64,000 nucleotides of DNA, from contig JAALGY010000063.1 in the NCBI GenBank assembly GCA_032358165.1, positions 62,001 to 126,000 of the forward strand. The letters are read 5' to 3'. A program made the translations under genes and the position numbers. Origin of the DNA: Diplosphaera chodatii. Taxonomy: Eukaryota; Chlorophyta; Trebouxiophyceae; Prasiolales; Stichococcaceae. Positions 11,714-24,000 of this stretch are shown here, piece after piece; the first letter of the stretch is position 1; every line of letters starts with the position of its first letter. The notes beneath the pieces were generated by a model that had not been told where the DNA came from, searched no databases, and worked only from the letters and a program-made list of their open reading frames with translations.

Positions 11714-12804
11714 GCAGTAGGAGACATGGGCCAAAGATAGGTTGTGATTTAGGCATCCTGGGAACCTGCAGTAGTAGATAGCGCCGCGTGAGTCACACAC
11801 CCAGGATGACTCACTTGCCCGAGATGACGCCAACGGCTTTACTGGCGTCAGTTGCAGACGAACACGACTGTGCAGTCGCTCTTGCTTGACTGATGTTGGG
11901 CTGCGGATCTTTGGTTCGTCCATCTTAGAGCAAGGAGGTCGGTCGGACACATTGATAGATATCAGACCCTATGGTCCATGCATCTGCATTACAGATTTAC
12001 ACCTTGCACCTGTGCTACTTGTGGCCGGCATCAAACGAAGATGATGCAGCGAATGCTCACATTCCCATTGCATGCTCACTTGAAGGCAACCATGCGCATG
12101 CTACACCGGGCAGCCAGCTCTGCTCGACGAAACACGAGACACCCGATACTGTAGCGTTTCGTCAGAACTGTCGGGGCTGAGCAAAAGCGCTGCCGCTTTG
12201 TCACTGTTCCTCAAAAACCAGTCTGAAAGGCCCTATAACGTGCTGTTCCCTGGCACCCTCCGCTCTCTGTCAGTAGGTAGTCACGTCTGTCAAACTTTGT
12301 TCTCGTCAGTGTAATAAAAACCTCCCTGTCACCGTGAATCAGGTTCTGCTGTCAACAGTCGTGTCAGGGCGCAGCGCAGCAGTGCCTGCAGGAATGGTCG
12401 CCCGGAGCTTCCTCAATGTCAATTGTTGGGGTCATGCGCTCCCTGTCTGTCAGCTGTCAAGCAGCCAAGCAGCGCCCACACACGGGTGGAGCAGGCCTGC
12501 ATGCTGGCCCTGTCTAGTGTCTAGTCATGCGTGTGTCCCACATCTTCTTGTACACCGGTCATGTACTGTGCGTCAGTTTGGCTGTTTGCTCCGTCACTGC
12601 CTCGTGCTCCTTCGAACCTTGCCGCATGGGTGCGCTCCGACCTGCCGCTGGCCACCAAGACGAGCTTGCTGATGCACTGCCTCCACACGGAGACAGGCTG
12701 CTGTGCGCACGGACTGCTGTGCCTGTTGCCTATCTGCACGTGTCTATAGCTGTGCTGCTCGGCGTGTGTGCTGCCGACTACTGGCCGCACACTGTGTGAG
12801 CCCG
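11714..12804. other. Convergent gap between the PHT4-like gene and importin-alpha
   Basis: About 1.1 kb holding both 3' UTRs. The open frames here (up to ~110 codons on both strands) show no domain and no consistent splice pattern. I see no gene. Confidence 0.5.
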
Positions 12805-14412
12805 TCAGCTCATTGGTGCGCCAAAGTTGAAGCTGGGCTGCCCGCCTGCTGCTGGCGCCTGGAATGTGTATGTGCTCTGGCCGCTGTTCACCTGGGGTGC
12901 CAGGTTCTCCACCTCACCATCCTCCACATCAAAGAAGGTCTCCATGATGGCAACAACCTTCTCGTAGATGTCCTCGTTGGTGTGGTTCTGCAGCTCCTCG
13001 ATCTTGTCCAGCCCCTCCGCCTCGTCCACCAGCCGGGCGTATGGGTTGGTGGCGCCCGGCCCCCCCAGCTCCTTCTCAGACTCACCAACCTTGAGGATGT
13101 TCTCCAGGCCCTCCAGGGCGACGGTGACGATGCGCACATCGGAGCACACCAGCAGCTCGCACAGCGGCTTGATGCAGCCGATCTGCACCAGGTACTTGAT
13201 CTGGTCGTGGGTGCCGCCCGAGGTGGCGTTGCTGAGCGCCCAGGCCGCCTCCTTCTTGATGTCAAACTCTGCGGTGCCCAGCAGGTGCACCAGCGGCGGC
13301 AGGATGTCGGCATCCACCACGCTCTGGATCTGCTCCTTCGTGCCAGCCGTGATGTTTGAGATTGTCCAGCAGGCCTCCTTCTTGATGCTCTTCTTCTGGC
13401 TGGTGGTGAGCAGGTGCAGCAGGCAGCCAAGCGCCCCACAGTTGATGATGACTTGCGTCTGCAGGTCGTCCCCCGTCACAATGTTGCCCACTGTGCGCAG
13501 CGCGGGCACCAGCACAGACGGCGACTGGTGCATGAGCAGCTCCACAAGGCGGCGGCAGACGCCGGCCTGGATGACCTCCTGGATCTTGTCGTTCGTGCCG
13601 TCAGACAGGTACGACAGCGCCCAGCAGGCGTCCGTGAGCACCTCCTCATCCTGGGAGCTGATCAGCCGCGCCAGCGTCGGCAGCGCCTGCTTCGTCTGGT
13701 CGAAGTTGGGCTGTGGCTTGCCGCGGCAGAAGTTGGAGAGCGTCCAGGTCGCATTCCGAAGCATCGACAGCTTGGAGTTGACCTTCAGCTGCTCCAGCAG
13801 CGGCAGCAGCGCGCCCGCCTCCAGCACCAGGTCCCGGCACTTGGGAGAGTCCCCCGCGATGTTGCCCAGCGCCCACACCGCCTGCTCACGGACATCGTCG
13901 CTGGGCGAGCTGAGTAGCTGCACAAATATGGGCACGGCGCCACTGCCGATCACCACGTTGGTGTGCTCGGACGTGCCTGAGGCCACGTTTGTGAGCGCCC
14001 AGGCTGCCTCGAACTGTAGCTGTGGCAAATCCCCTCGCTGCAGGAACTGGACAAAGCGTGGGATCACGCCCTGGCTGATGACCTCTTCGATGGGCGGGTT
14101 GCGCTCAATCGAAAGGAGCTTGCGGAACTGTGATGTGGCGTCCAACTGGGCTTTCGGATCCTCGCTCCAGACGCCTTGCACCATAGCCGGCAGGCTCTCC
14201 AGCTTTTGCTGCATGGCAGCGCCGCCGTTCCGGGTGGAATCCTCCATCGCGGAGGAGTCATGGCCTGCTGCAAACACCATACGCTTCTTCTGCAGGTTTT
14301 CATCTCGCTTGCTCTTGCGCAGCTCTACGATGTTGTCCTCGCGTATTCTGCGTGAGATTTCAGGGTCCAGCGTGCGCATGAACCCCTTGCGACGATCGCC
14401 TTTTAAGCTCAT
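12805..14412 (-). CDS. Importin subunit alpha (karyopherin alpha)
   Basis: Intact 535-codon single-exon gene. Residues ~1-60 form the importin-beta-binding domain, with an Arg/Lys-rich helix and the typical [20 protein letters not shown]. Residues ~75-490 are ten armadillo repeats, with the repeating W...N motifs of the NLS groove, for example [61 protein letters not shown] and [16 protein letters not shown] short C-terminal tail ends in FNFGAP. The protein carries classical-NLS cargo to importin-beta for nuclear import. The length equals the family norm, so the start is secure. The lack of introns contrasts with its neighbours. It is divergent from the ferredoxin reductase gene. Confidence 0.97.
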   Translation of the reverse strand: MSLKGDRRKGFMRTLDPEISRRIREDNIVELRKSKRDENLQKKRMVFAAGHDSSAMEDSTRNGGAAMQQKLESLPAMVQGVWSEDPKAQLDATSQFRKLLSIERNPPIEEVISQGVIPRFVQFLQRGDLPQLQFEAAWALTNVASGTSEHTNVVIGSGAVPIFVQLLSSPSDDVREQAVWALGNIAGDSPKCRDLVLEAGALLPLLEQLKVNSKLSMLRNATWTLSNFCRGKPQPNFDQTKQALPTLARLISSQDEEVLTDACWALSYLSDGTNDKIQEVIQAGVCRRLVELLMHQSPSVLVPALRTVGNIVTGDDLQTQVIINCGALGCLLHLLTTSQKKSIKKEACWTISNITAGTKEQIQSVVDADILPPLVHLLGTAEFDIKKEAAWALSNATSGGTHDQIKYLVQIGCIKPLCELLVCSDVRIVTVALEGLENILKVGESEKELGGPGATNPYARLVDEAEGLDKIEELQNHTNEDIYEKVVAIMETFFDVEDGEVENLAPQVNSGQSTYTFQAPAAGGQPSFNFGAPMS

Positions 14413-14821
14413 GGTGGCAGCTGAACTGATACAGCCGCTGGCGGTGGGTGACTGACGCCGCTGTGCGCGGTTGCAGAGGCAGCAAGCTGGGCCTCAAACC
14501 CTAACGCCCAAAACCCTTTGCTCACCTCTGTTTGAAGCTCCTTCCACCGCCGATGCGACATCCGGCATGGCACGAGCCGTATGCCTCCTTCACGTCAATT
14601 GCTATCAATCCTATTCGCAGTCGGTCGGCCAATGTGCTCGCAACGTCGGTGAGGGCTGGACCAAGAGTGGTCACCGGCTCGGCTCCCGCACAGCGCATGA
14701 AACCGCTGCAGCACCAACCGCTGCATCCGTGGGCAGCATGCACTAGGACGAAGCGTCACATGCCGCCTTGGCAGCATCCCACTGTCGCCACATCAATCAT
14801 GCAAGCTCTAGTGCTGCCGTG
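14413..14821. other. Shared upstream region of importin-alpha and FDXR genes
   Basis: 409 bp between divergent start codons; presumed bidirectional promoter and 5' UTRs. The open frames continue the flanking ones and have no motifs. Confidence 0.5.
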
Positions 14822-17319
14822 ATGTTTCTGCGGCGTCTGACAGCCAATCGTGGGGCGGGTCTGCTCTGCAACCTGCGCCCGGCAGCAGCGAGGCAGCCCA
14901 GCTGCTTGGACGTCATTGGCACGTCGTCACAAGTCGACACGTTCAGCTCCTGCAGCGAGGCAGCTCCTGCAAGGCTGCACTTTTGTGTCGTCGGCGCCGG
15001 CCCTGCTGGCTTCTATGTTGCCGACAAGGTCCGTGCAGCATGCGCTCATCGCCTCACAGAGCATGCATTGTTGCTTGGGGTGTTGGTCAGAGACGTCTCG
15101 GTGGTCTGCTGTGTACAAGACGTGAGCAACAGGGTATTGCACGGGTGCAGTTGCTGAAGCGCTATGGGCAGCACGTGCGCGTTGACATCCTGGTACGCTG
15201 GCACGGCCGTCAAGCTTTATTGCACCGCACCCAAGCTTTATTGCACCGCACCCACTCCCGTGTGCCACTGAAGCAATGTGCGGCCCCCTTCTACATGTAG
15301 GACCAGCTACCCACCCCTTTTGGTCTCGTGCGGTCAGGGGTTGCACCCGACCATCCTGAAACCAAGGTATGCAGCAGGCCACAGTTCGAGTGGCAGGGCC
15401 TGCTTGCACGCCAGCAGTTAGGCATTGCAGGTTGCCAACCGATGTTCACTTCGTCATGCAGAATGTGGAGCACCAGTTCACAGGCATTGCACAGGACCCA
15501 CGCAGCACATTTGTGGGCAACGTCACAGTGGGGCGGGATATCCAGCTGCCAGAGCTGCAGTCCATGTACAGTGGGGTGAGCCCCACACCTGGGCTTGGCG
15601 TGCACGGAGGCGTTTCAGACGGCGGCGCCTGACTGCTGATCTCTGTGGTCAGGTAGTGCTTGCGTACGGCGCTGAGAGCGACCGCAGGCTTGGCATCCCA
15701 GGGGAGGTGGGCTCCCGCCTGTGCGCAGCGCATGACCTGTCATTCACCTCAGCATTGCACTGGGCACTGCAGCTGCAAGGCTGAGGGCCGCTTATTATTG
15801 TTGCAATGGCAGGATGCGCCGGGCGTGCTGCCGGCACGAAAGTTCGTGTGGTGGTACAACGGCCACCCGCACGGTGGTGATGTCCACGTGGATCTGGCCG
15901 CCGTGCGCAGCCTTGCGGTGCTTGGGCTGGGCAACGTGGCCCTGGACTGCGCGCGGCTGCTGCTGGCGCCACCGCAGCGGCTGGCGCCCACGGACGTGGC
16001 GGGCCGTGCGTTGAGCCAGCTGCGGCAGTCCGCTGTGCGGGATATCCATCTGGTCGCTCGGCGCAGCCCCGCAGAGGTGGGAGCGTCTTGCAGCATTTTC
16101 AACACGACTGTTGCAGACGGGCATGCAATTTGGAGGGTCTCCTACCTGTTGATGGCGTCCTGCTTGGATCAAGCTGTCCAGCGTGGCCTGCTTTCGCATG
16201 GCAGGCTGCCTGTACACCCAAGGAGCTGCGGGAGATATTGGGGCTGGCCGACAGGAATGTGCACTTCAACACGGCTATTCCTCCTGCCAGCAAGGGCAGC
16301 CAGGGTGCCGGCACAGCAGACCGCATCAAGCGGCGCCTGCAAGATGTGTTCTCCAAGGCAGCCGCTGCAGCAAGCCCAGAGTGGGCGCCTGCCCTGCTGC
16401 TTGGCTTGTGAACTGTCACTGTTGTGCTGTTGGGTTCTCCAGGATGCGGATCACCGTGGCATTGCACCCCGCAGGCCAGGAGCCCGTCAGCTGCATTTCG
16501 ACTTCCTGAGGCAGCCGGTGGAGATTGTCACCGGGGACAATGGGGCAGCGCAGGCCGTCAGGCTGGAGCGCACGCAGCTGCAGCCGGGGGACGACGGCCG
16601 GGTGCTTGCGCGCGGCACCGGGCAGTTCGAGATCATCCCAGCAGACCTGGTGCTCGTCAGCATCGGCTACCGCTCGGTGCCGATCCAGGGCGCCGGCTTC
16701 GACGCAGACAGGGGGGTCATCCTGAACAGGTCGGTCCACCTGCAACCGTGCTGGACAGCCTGACCGCAGCACCTCCTCTGCAGCACCCTGCCGCAAGTTC
16801 AGGAAGCGGTGAACAGAGCATGCAGCCAGCTCAGGATGGCTTGCTACCCAGCAGGGGCGGCCGGGTGCTGGACTCGGAGGGGCGGGCGCTGCCCGGCACC
16901 TATGCCTGTGGGTGGCTGATGCGGGGTCCGACCGGCATCATAGGTACACATCGCTCCTGTCCCTGTTGCTGCCAGACACGGAGGCGTCGTGACGTGTGGT
17001 CTGTCAGGCACTCTTGCTGGTGCGACCATTGTGGCAGAAGGCTTGCACCGCTTTTGCTGCAGGCACCAACAGCGCGAATGCAGAGCTGGTAGCAGATGTC
17101 ATTGGAGATGACACTCAGGAGCTGCGGCTGATACGAGGGGCAGAGGGTGGCACAGACGTGTTGCTCGGGGTGCTTGCCAGCAGGGGAGTGAGGCCCACCT
17201 CCTTCAGCGGCTGGGGCCACATCGATGCAGCAGAGCTGAGGCATGGCCAGCAGCTGGGGAAGCTTCGCGAGAAGCTAGTCTCCTTGCCGCAGCTCTTGCA
17301 AACCGCAGGCTCATACTGA
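14822..17319 (+). CDS. FDXR: Mitochondrial adrenodoxin/ferredoxin-NADP+ reductase (FDXR/Arh1 type)
   Basis: Ten exons in phase: 14822-15028, 15151-15192, 15301-15366, 15462-15575, 15653-15706, 15813-16076, 16205-16380, 16475-16729, 16855-16943, 17063-17319 (507 residues). It starts with an Arg-rich, Leu/Ala-rich presequence (MFLRRLTANRGAGLL), consistent with mitochondrial import. Then come the FAD-binding CVVGAGPAGFYVADK, the family hallmark LPTPFGLVRSGVAPDHPETK, the NADPH-binding LAVLGLGNVALDCARLLL, and the C-terminal GWLMRGPTGIIGT and SSRGVRP-like SRGVRPTSFSGW. It passes electrons from NADPH to mitochondrial ferredoxin for Fe-S cluster assembly and related reactions. Exon 7/8 junctions (16380, 16475) were chosen to fit phase and alignment. 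The gene is convergent with the Lys-rich gene at 17432. Confidence 0.92.
15211..15252. repeat. Perfect 21-bp tandem duplication in an FDXR intron
   Basis: Two adjacent identical 21-base units (CAAGCTTTATTGCACCGCAC plus C) lie in the second intron of the FDXR-type gene. It looks like a recent replication-slippage duplication, and it does not touch either splice site. Confidence 0.9.
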
Positions 17320-17431
17320 ATGTTGTTTACTTTCTGGTAAGATGACTCTGAGTCGCACCATGACAGTTCCTTTGGCTATGTATACGGTATTGTCCCCCAC
17401 AACGCCAACAATCCCGCATCGCTTTTGGCAC

Positions 17432-18170
17432 TCATTTGCCGGCAAGGAACTCTGACAGCCGCACCGGGCTACTCCGCTTCTTTGGCTGTGAAGCCTGGCT
17501 GTCGCTGCTGCTGCTGCCATCATCGTCCGAGCTGACAGATCGCTGCCGCTTCTTCTTGGACTTCTTCTCTTTGCTGCGCTTTTTGTCGCTGCTCTTCTTG
17601 TCCTTACTACGTTTTTTGTCCTTGCTGCGCTTTTTGTCCTTTTCCTCCCGCTTGCGCTTTTTGCTGCCGTTGGTGGCTGTTACGGCGGTGGAGCCCTGCC
17701 CAAAGGGTTGCATGGTGAGATGATGACCCGGAAGGCAGCAACAAGATGATGACAGAGGTTATCTTCAGGCAATGTCACCTTTAATCTGGATGCTCGGTCT
17801 GCATCCAGCTGCGCCCGGTACTTTCGCATTGCTTCCTCCTCGTTCTGTAGCATGTGAACGTCCCAGTATCAGCGTTGTGATGCATTCGACGGAAAGGCAG
17901 ACGCTGCGTTGGCTGGCATCAGCTGCAGCCCATACTGCAAATCACCTCGGCCTCCACCGCTGCCATGCTGGCCTCATCCTTCTGTTTCTTCTTAAAGTCC
18001 TCCCAGGACATGCGCTCTGTTGTGAGCGCTGCAATCCGCGCTGCATGCCACTCCGGGCTGTGAAAGGTCACATCCACAGTTCCGTCCCCGGTGTCAAGGA
18101 CCGCCTCGCCATCTGCATTGGCAGAGTGCCGCTGCTGCTGCATCGCCTTGTGCTGCTGGTTCTTCCCCAT
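17432..18170 (-). CDS. Lys/Ser-rich nuclear protein of unknown function
   Basis: Three exons, all joined in phase 0: 17946-18170, 17779-17844, 17432-17695 (184 residues). The N-terminal half is a conserved-looking module: HSPEWHAARIAALTTERMSW, then EDFKKKQKDE, and NEEEAMRKYRAQLDADRASR across the first intron, predicted helical and coiled. The C-terminal half is repeats of KKRSKDKK followed by SSDDDGSSSSDS and a basic end, typical of nuclear, splicing or chromatin-associated proteins. I do not recognise a named family with certainty. The regular module followed by a basic tail suggests a conserved RNA-processing factor. It is convergent with FDXR, 112 bp apart. Confidence 0.72.
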
Positions 18171-19155
18171 CTTGCACAGCGCTTTTGGTACCTGCACCCA
18201 CGAACCATTGGTACAAGCTGGTCTTGCTGCTGACTATGCATGCTATGGGAGGGCCATGCATGGAACGCGTCATATGCTCACGCTCACACTCCGCATCACG
18301 CATCAACAGCATATGGTGGCAACTACACCTCTCTGCAGCCACCTGATTGTGCACAGAAGAGGGTCTGTTTTCTCAAGCGCTCTGTTGAAGCTGGGTGCCT
18401 ACAGCCGCTGACGGCACATCAGATCACCGAAAGCCGTTGCCCGCCCGTTGAGTGGTGCACAACGGGGCGTCATGCGTTGAGTCAGTGTGCTGTTGTTGAC
18501 ATGTCGACGTCCGTGGGCTCGTGTCTCACCCTGAGAACCGACCCTGCCTTTCAAGCTGTGCCGCAGATGCAATGTGCAAATGTCGCACACATGCTACTGC
18601 CCAGGGGAGCAAAGGGTCTGGCGATTGGTGTCCTACACTGCTTGAGTATACAATTGTCAACGTATCACGCTACCACTGATGCAGCTCGCAATCGGTTTGT
18701 TAAGCGGTGTCTGGCATTGCAGCGGACCTCGGCAAATGCTGCCTGCAGGTGGCGACCAACCACATCATGTCGCCATCATGCGGGTGTGATGGTGCTACTC
18801 AGACGGCAGTTCACATACCTGTACACATTTCAACTCATGCAACTCGAGGAAGAGACTGCGCACAGCGGTCAGGCTGCTGAGCTCTCCTACCCACTCAGCT
18901 GACCTTGTAAACCTGTGGCCTTGGCGCGCAGCAATTTTGGGAATACAAGAACAGGTTGCCAGCGCTTCAGGCAGTGACGTGCATTGTCGCCACATGTCAG
19001 CACAATGGTGTTTATGCCGCTGAGGCTGCAAAGCACAAATGTCTAGGACCTGAGCAGCAGGGCGAAGGGATCTCTGCGCAGCAGCATCACGCTGAGGAGG
19101 CGCCTTGGGTGGGAGGCGCAGCGGACTCCTGTTGCTGAGCTGCTGGCAGACACCA
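18171..19155. other. Shared upstream region between the Lys-rich gene and the E2 gene
   Basis: 985 bp between divergent starts. A 220-codon plus-strand frame at 18240-18902 lies here but shows random-looking composition and no domain, so I treat the whole stretch as promoters and 5' UTRs. Confidence 0.5.
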
Positions 19156-20864
19156 ATGGTCGGCAAGGCGTGCAGTTCAAGACTGCAAAAGGAGTACCGC
19201 GCACTGCTGACGGAGCCGCGTCCCAATATAGAGGCGCACCCAAACCCCAATAACATCCTCGAGTGGTGAGCCAAATCGTAGATGCTTGCGTTGAGAGTGC
19301 TGGTCTGCTTACTTCATGGTGCTGTGTCACTACGAGGCCACCGATCGCCGAGGCAGCATGTGCCTTGCAGGCACTATGTTCTCACCGGTCCGGCTGAGAC
19401 GCCATATGTTGGCGGCGTCTATCATGGCACGTCAACTTGCAGCCACCAGTGACATGCTCGCTAACCCTCTGCCCTCGCCGTCACAAGTCTGGATCCCCAC
19501 GATGCGATGTGCTGTGTAACATCTGCAGGCAAGGTCATCTTCCCAGCCGACTACCCCTTCAAGGCCCCCAGTAAGCCGCTGGGTGGTGCTTGAGGATGGA
19601 GAATCTGGACGGCTGTGGTTCATGGTGTACACCTGACACTTTGCTTCCGTGTTTGCAGGCATCGTCATGTGCACGCCAAGTGGCCGCTTTGCACCCAATG
19701 CCAAGATCTGCATGTCCATGACAGGTAGCGTGGACGGCAGAAAATGGATACGTGTGGCTGAAGCTGATCGCAAAGAACACATCATCGCAGGCGACGTGTG
19801 CCTGTGTGCAGACTTTCACCCTGAGAGCTGGCAGCCCGCTTGGAGTGTTGGAACTATCCTGACTGGGCTGGTAAGTCCGTGCGCTGGACCGCGTTTATGC
19901 AAGCAAGTGTAAGCTTGGCGTGTATCCTCGTCCATGGGACAGCCACTGCTTGCCCGTTGTATTGCATAGACGCCACATGCCATGCAGTATGTGACCCTTC
20001 TTGCTTGTGGTTATTCAGCTGAGCTTCATGCTTGAAGAGGCGCCCACCACTGGCAGCGTCACCAGCACAGCAGAAGAGAAGCAGCAGCTGGCAGCCCAGT
20101 CCCTGGACTTCAATGTGAGCGTCGCACGTTGTACTTGGTGCATGGCAGGTGCTCGTGTCAGGCGCCTTCGGTAGACTCAGTATCTGCGTGCTGTGCAGGT
20201 GCAAAACTTGCAATTCAGAAAGCTATTTCCTGACTGGGTTGAGCGCAAACAACAGGGCCATCAGCAGCAGCAGCAGAGTCAGGCGCAGGTACATGCGATG
20301 CGCATCACATGTAGCAACATGGGGCGGTGCTGATGGTGAAGATGCAGTGCTGTATGTTGCCTGATGCACCATCGCCATCAGCTGCAGGCTTGAGAGGTGC
20401 TCGTCTGCCCCACGCAGCCCGAGCTGCAGGGTCAGCCGTGCGAGTCATCGCCAGTGGCAGGCAGCCAAGTGCCGCAGCGGCGTCAGCGAGAAAGGCCTGG
20501 TTTTCAGTTACGGCATCGGTGGCCAATCCTCTTGCTTGGATCGGCAGTGGTTTTATTCGCAGCATTCGTTCTTAGGCGGCTACTCTTATGTCTGCCGATC
20601 TTTGCACCGCCAGGCAAGATGTCAGTCGCTCCCACGAAGTGTATTTATCTTGCTGACAGTCAGGATGGGATTGGGCTGGACTGCCTGCATGCCTGTACCG
20701 TGCATTGCGCTGTTGATTGCGCGCGCGACAATCAGCTTTGTGATCGTGCCTGCCTGGAGGTCGTGAGCGGCACATTTATTCCATTTGTTCAGATGCTGCT
20801 GGACGGCGATGAACATCCAACATCACAGCTGGCATGGGAGTGCTGGTGGCAATGTACCATTTGA
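19156..20864 (+). CDS. ER membrane-anchored ubiquitin-conjugating enzyme E2 (UBC6/UBE2J2; plant UBC32-34 type)
   Basis: Eight exons in phase: 19156-19265, 19371-19426, 19529-19570, 19659-19724, 19812-19870, 20019-20114, 20199-20288, 20418-20864. The start MVGKAC then RLQKEYRALLTEPRPNI fits plant UBC32-34. The UBC fold follows: NNILEWHYVLTGPAETPYVG, GKVIFPADYPFKAP, IVMCTPSGRFAPNAKICMSM with the catalytic Cys in KICMS, and DFHPESWQPAWSVGTILTGL. A Gln-rich linker leads to one hydrophobic segment, WPILLLGSAVVLFAAFVLRR. E2s of this class serve ER-associated degradation. Intron 2 requires a GC donor (ATG|GCACGT). The open frame runs ~95 codons past the membrane anchor; that tail is suspicious, and an undetected intron or earlier stop is possible. 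The citrate synthase starts 164 bp downstream. Confidence 0.86.
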
Positions 20865-21027
20865 GGGTCGTCCTTTCTTTTGGTCTGCACCTGCAAGGAA
20901 GCCAAGTCAGCACCTATCGATCGCAACCGTGACAAAGGCCGTTTGCGATCGCTGCGGTGCCTCTGTATCAGGACGCGCGGGTAAACTTGGGTTGCTTCCC
21001 GTGAAGAGTCACGGAATAGGCTCCAAC

Positions 21028-24000
21028 ATGGCGGAGGATGGCGAACAGAGCGCCAAGCTTGTGATGCCGGATGGCACCGAGGTGCGATCGGGCACAGCAC
21101 GGTGTCACGGTGTGAGCTGCAGTCGTAAGCTCTGCTTTGTAGGCCAGGACGTAGCTTATGCTTAGTGTTTGTATCCATGCTGCGAGATGTGCAACATCGT
21201 TGTTCAGCTGCATGGCGGCCATGCCGCATGTGAGACCGTTGTTAGGCTGCTCTGACAGCATAGACCACAAAGCCTTATCCACAGGGCTATCGTATCCTTG
21301 TATTCCAATTGCCTGACTATTTGCAGACCAGTTCAACGTGGTACCAACACCCATGATACATCGGTCTTTGCCACTGCGTGCTGTCATAGGTGGAGCTGCC
21401 ATACCTGGTGGATTCGGCAGGGCAGAAATTTGTCGACATAAGGAAGCTATACAACGGGTGAGGCTGGATTACTCGCTCTTAGATACATGCTCAGGTCCAC
21501 AGAGAACATGCAGCACTTTGCCGGTCCAAACACACTGACTGTCTTCATATCCGCAGGCATGGTATCTGCACCTTTGATCCGGGGTTCAACAGCACAGCCG
21601 CTTGCGAGTCAACAATCACGTGCGCGCATACGGCACTCGTTTGTGCATAAGCTGTGCACTACGCAGAATGGCGGTCACCGGCAATGTAACTTGGTGCAGG
21701 TACATTGATGGCAAGAAAGGCAAGCTGCTCTACCGCGGGTGCGCTGTGGTCCAGGATGACTCTGTGTAATGCATCCATCTCACTGTAGTCGTTGTCCACA
21801 CAGCTGGTGTGTCATTGCGTGCCAAGATTGCATAACATCCACCCTGTGCAAATTGTGCAGGTATGCGATCGAGCAGCTCGCAGATCCCACGCCAGGCGGC
21901 GCTGGCGACTTTGTGGAGAGCTGCTACCTGCTCTTGCATGGCGAGCTGCCCACACCTTCGGAGAAGAAGCACTTCAACCATGACATCACACGCCACACGA
22001 TGGTGCCAGAGCAGCTCATCCAGTTCTATAGGGTGCGAGTCGTTGAGCACCCAGCTCTGCTACATTCAGCTCTATGTTCCCTCAAGAAGCGAGTAGACGT
22101 GCAGCTTCACTTTGCACACGTAGAGTGCGGTCTATCTGGTCTCACCCAAAGCACATTTGGTGTCCTGGCTGCTAAAGACTGATGTGTCAACCGTAGGGTT
22201 TCAGGCATGACGCTGCGCCAATGGCTGTAATGGTGAGTGCATGCGACTATTTTGCTGGCGGCCCATGTCACGAGCTGGTGCTCTTGCCTGTACAGGATTA
22301 TGATGCGCAGGTACTGCCGTGCAGGTGGGCGTGGTGGGGGCCCTGTCGGCATTCTACCGCGACGCTGCAGATGTGAACGATCCCGAGCAGCGGGATATGG
22401 CTGTGCTGCGCATCATTGCCAAGATGCCGACATTGGCCGCCATCGCCTACAAAACAGCCGTTGGTGCGCATGCACGCATCTTACTGCTGTTGTGTCCATC
22501 CTGGTTCCCAGCCTCTGGTTGCTCTTTGTTATGTGTTGCAGTCGATCTGATCCTGTGCTGTCATGGGTACAGGGCAGCCAATCATGTGAGTTGTGGCCGG
22601 CACGACTGTGTCCAGAGCTGTAGCAAGACCTGTTCGACCGCCACCATGGATTTCCCACGACAACAACTGCTTCGTTGCCATCGTTTGGACTATCACGTGC
22701 ACCGCGCTGTCCGTCGGCTTCACATTTCTTATCTGGCTGGCGCAGGTATCCGCGAAACCATCTGAGCTATGTGGAGAATCTCATGGTGAGGCACCTTGTG
22801 AGTGACCGTCTGTTGAGCGCTACATGATGGCAGGTGAAAGTATGGTATCGCACCACTCACACATGCGCTGGTGCAGATGATGATGTTCAGCGTACCAACA
22901 GAGCCGTATGAGATCAACCCGATCAAGGTGCGGGCTCTGGAGCTGTTCCTGATCCTGCACATGGACCACGAGCAGAACGCTTCCACCTCCACCGTCCGCA
23001 ATGCAGGTCTGTCTGCTGACCATTCATGAGACCATGCAACGAATTTCACGCCAAGCCACTGGCTGCTGGTCTGCTGTCAGCAGGGGTGAAACCTGCTTGA
23101 CCACGCGCAGTGCTGACGTGCCTCACTGCTGCTGCTGCAGGGTCTAGCCAGGCAAACCCGTATGCATGCATTGCATCTGGCATTGCTACGCTCTGGGGCC
23201 CTGCGCATGGGTGAGTTTGAGTGTTCGATATCCAGATCTGCTATGCAGTCGTTGCACCGTTTGCTGCTCACATTCGGCTATGATCGAGGCAGCGATTCTC
23301 TGTCATCTGCAGCGGCGCAAACGAGGCTGTCATCAAGATGCTGGAGGTGTGTGATCGGCTGCCTGCTCTCTTGGCATGAGTGTCATTGTCACATCACTGT
23401 GATTGCGCAGCACTGAAGTGTGCTCTGCATATGCACAGGAAATCGGTACAAAGGACAACGTGGACAAGGCTATCAAAAGGGCCAAGGATAAGGAGGACTC
23501 CTTCCGTCTCATGGGCTTTGGCCACCGGTGTGTACTGTGTCATGCAGCTCAGTAGCGGCCTGTCATTCGGAGCCGGACATCATGCTCACCCTTTCACCGT
23601 GCTCGTGCAGCGTCTACAAGACGTTTGACCCTCGTGCCAAGGTCATGCAGAGCATTTGCCATCAGCTGTTCAAGCAGCTCGACATCCAGTGAGCACCTTG
23701 CCCCTGCATCTATGCCACAAATTCAGCTGCCGTGACGGCACAGCACGGGAACTGCGTGTCTCTGCTGTGTCTCAGTCTGGCGAAAGGCATCATGTACACA
23801 ACTGCGTCCCCGAGTTGGCATTGTAAGATGGCCTCAAAAATGTGCAGGGAAGATCCGCTGCTGGAGATTGCCGTGGAGCTCGAGAAGATCGCCACACAGG
23901 ACGAGTACTTCGTGAAGCGGGGCCTGTACCCAAATGCAAGTTGCTGCTGCGATGTGCTGCTGGACTCTTGCGGCCTTGCCAAGCCTGCGATCTGCTGTAC

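Noticed and set aside
12968..14455. 495-codon plus-strand frame opposite importin-alpha
   Set aside because: Antisense shadow of a GC-rich coding exon; Ser/Arg-rich, with no domain.
18240..18902. 220-codon plus-strand frame
   Set aside because: No recognisable domain, no conserved pattern, and it lies in the divergent promoter region; length alone is not enough at this GC content.
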